Below are positions 63,448 to 64,000 of a DNA stretch of 64,000 nt, piece after piece. The stretch is from Amphiura filiformis. Its lineage: Eukaryota > Echinodermata > Ophiuroidea > Amphilepidida > Amphiuridae. The DNA lies in assembly GCF_039555335.1 (NCBI RefSeq), contig NC_092629.1:34365796-34429795 (forward strand). The letters are read 5' to 3'. The notes below the pieces were generated by a model, which did no database searches, was not told the DNA's origin, and was given only the letters and a program-made list of their open reading frames with translations. The translations under genes and the position numbers were made by a program. Positions within the stretch are counted from its first letter, which is position 1, and each line of letters starts with the position of its first letter.

Positions 63448-64000
63448 TAGCATGCATCGAAACAGCATTGATGGTCGATCCAAAGATCAAACAAATTTGT
63501 TTGTGGTGCCTTATATAAGAAACGCTGTACTTCTCCAGATTTAGCCCTCTTCACACGGATGTTGACTGCAGACGACAAGTTCCAAATCTTCTTTAATAAT
63601 TCAAAATTTCTTTTTATAATATTGTACATTTTTGCAAATATAAGAATGCATGGGGAAGAGGCAGAGGATAATTTAAGCACTTCCCACCACGCCACTGTGT
63701 TGACTTGCGGTTAGCACAGCTGTGTGAGTGAACATGACACCACTGCTCGCACATTGCATTGACGGGCATGGTTAAATTTGAATTTGGACTGATATATTTA
63801 CAATAAAAACGCATTCAAAATGCTAGTCGATTTCACATTTTATGTTACCTACGTACAGAAGGTGTGAATTATCCTTTATGCATACATCACTTTTGTTCTG
63901 AAATCGACCAAGTAATAATGACACACGCACAATTCTTAAACAACATCTTTTGCACAGAATTCAATGGGATTTGAAAAGTAAAGTGGCAGTTGAAACTCTA
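63448..64000. other. Right edge, no feature recognised
   Basis: Probably still intron 7 of gene C. No exon 7-like coding sequence (MGHKPMY motif) was found before the edge. Confidence 0.5.

Overview
The window is nuclear DNA from an animal, most likely a marine invertebrate (a non-vertebrate deuterostome such as a hemichordate would fit, but this is not proven). It has short exons with GT-AG introns, low coding density, AT-rich introns and very many short inverted-repeat transposons. Nothing bacterial, viral or organellar was seen.

The only genes I can support are three tandem, same-orientation (minus strand) copies of a secreted purple acid phosphatase of the acid phosphatase type 7 class (ACP7/PAPL-like). 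Exons were joined from protein motifs, GT-AG borders and reading phase, and each was checked against a sibling copy. Copy B (left, 2,602-15,833) has exons 1-6 and runs off the left edge. Copy A (middle, 24,277-46,609) has all 12 exons and about 428 codons. Copy C (right, 54,961-61,501) has exons 8-12 and starts beyond the right edge. All metallophosphatase metal-ligand motifs are intact in the exons present. Exon 1 of copy A is one base shorter than exon 1 of copy B, which puts its ATG and signal peptide out of frame with the rest; copy A is therefore either damaged, translated from another start, or affected by an assembly error.

Layout: 1-2.6 kb is a layered composite transposon in intron 6 of B. 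3.6-6.9 kb is a 20-bp minisatellite in intron 4 of B, with a higher-order unit that has captured the end of exon 4. 7-15.8 kb holds the first exons of B among foldback elements and a satellite. 15.8-24.3 kb is intergenic and made of nested small DNA transposons. 24.3-46.6 kb is gene A. 46.6-55 kb is intergenic. 55-61.5 kb is the 3' half of gene C. 61.5-64 kb is probably intron 7 of C and holds three inverted-repeat elements.

The most unusual features are: (1) repeated duplication of exon 3' ends together with their splice donors (exons 4, 5, 10, 11); (2) several transposon insertions whose exact borders and target duplications can be read against an empty paralogous site inside this same window; (3) a 693/696-bp transposon pair in inverted orientation flanking exons 9-11 of gene A; (4) a mariner-type element built from two head-to-head copies of a transposase gene start. 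No homology search was possible; family names rest on motif recognition.
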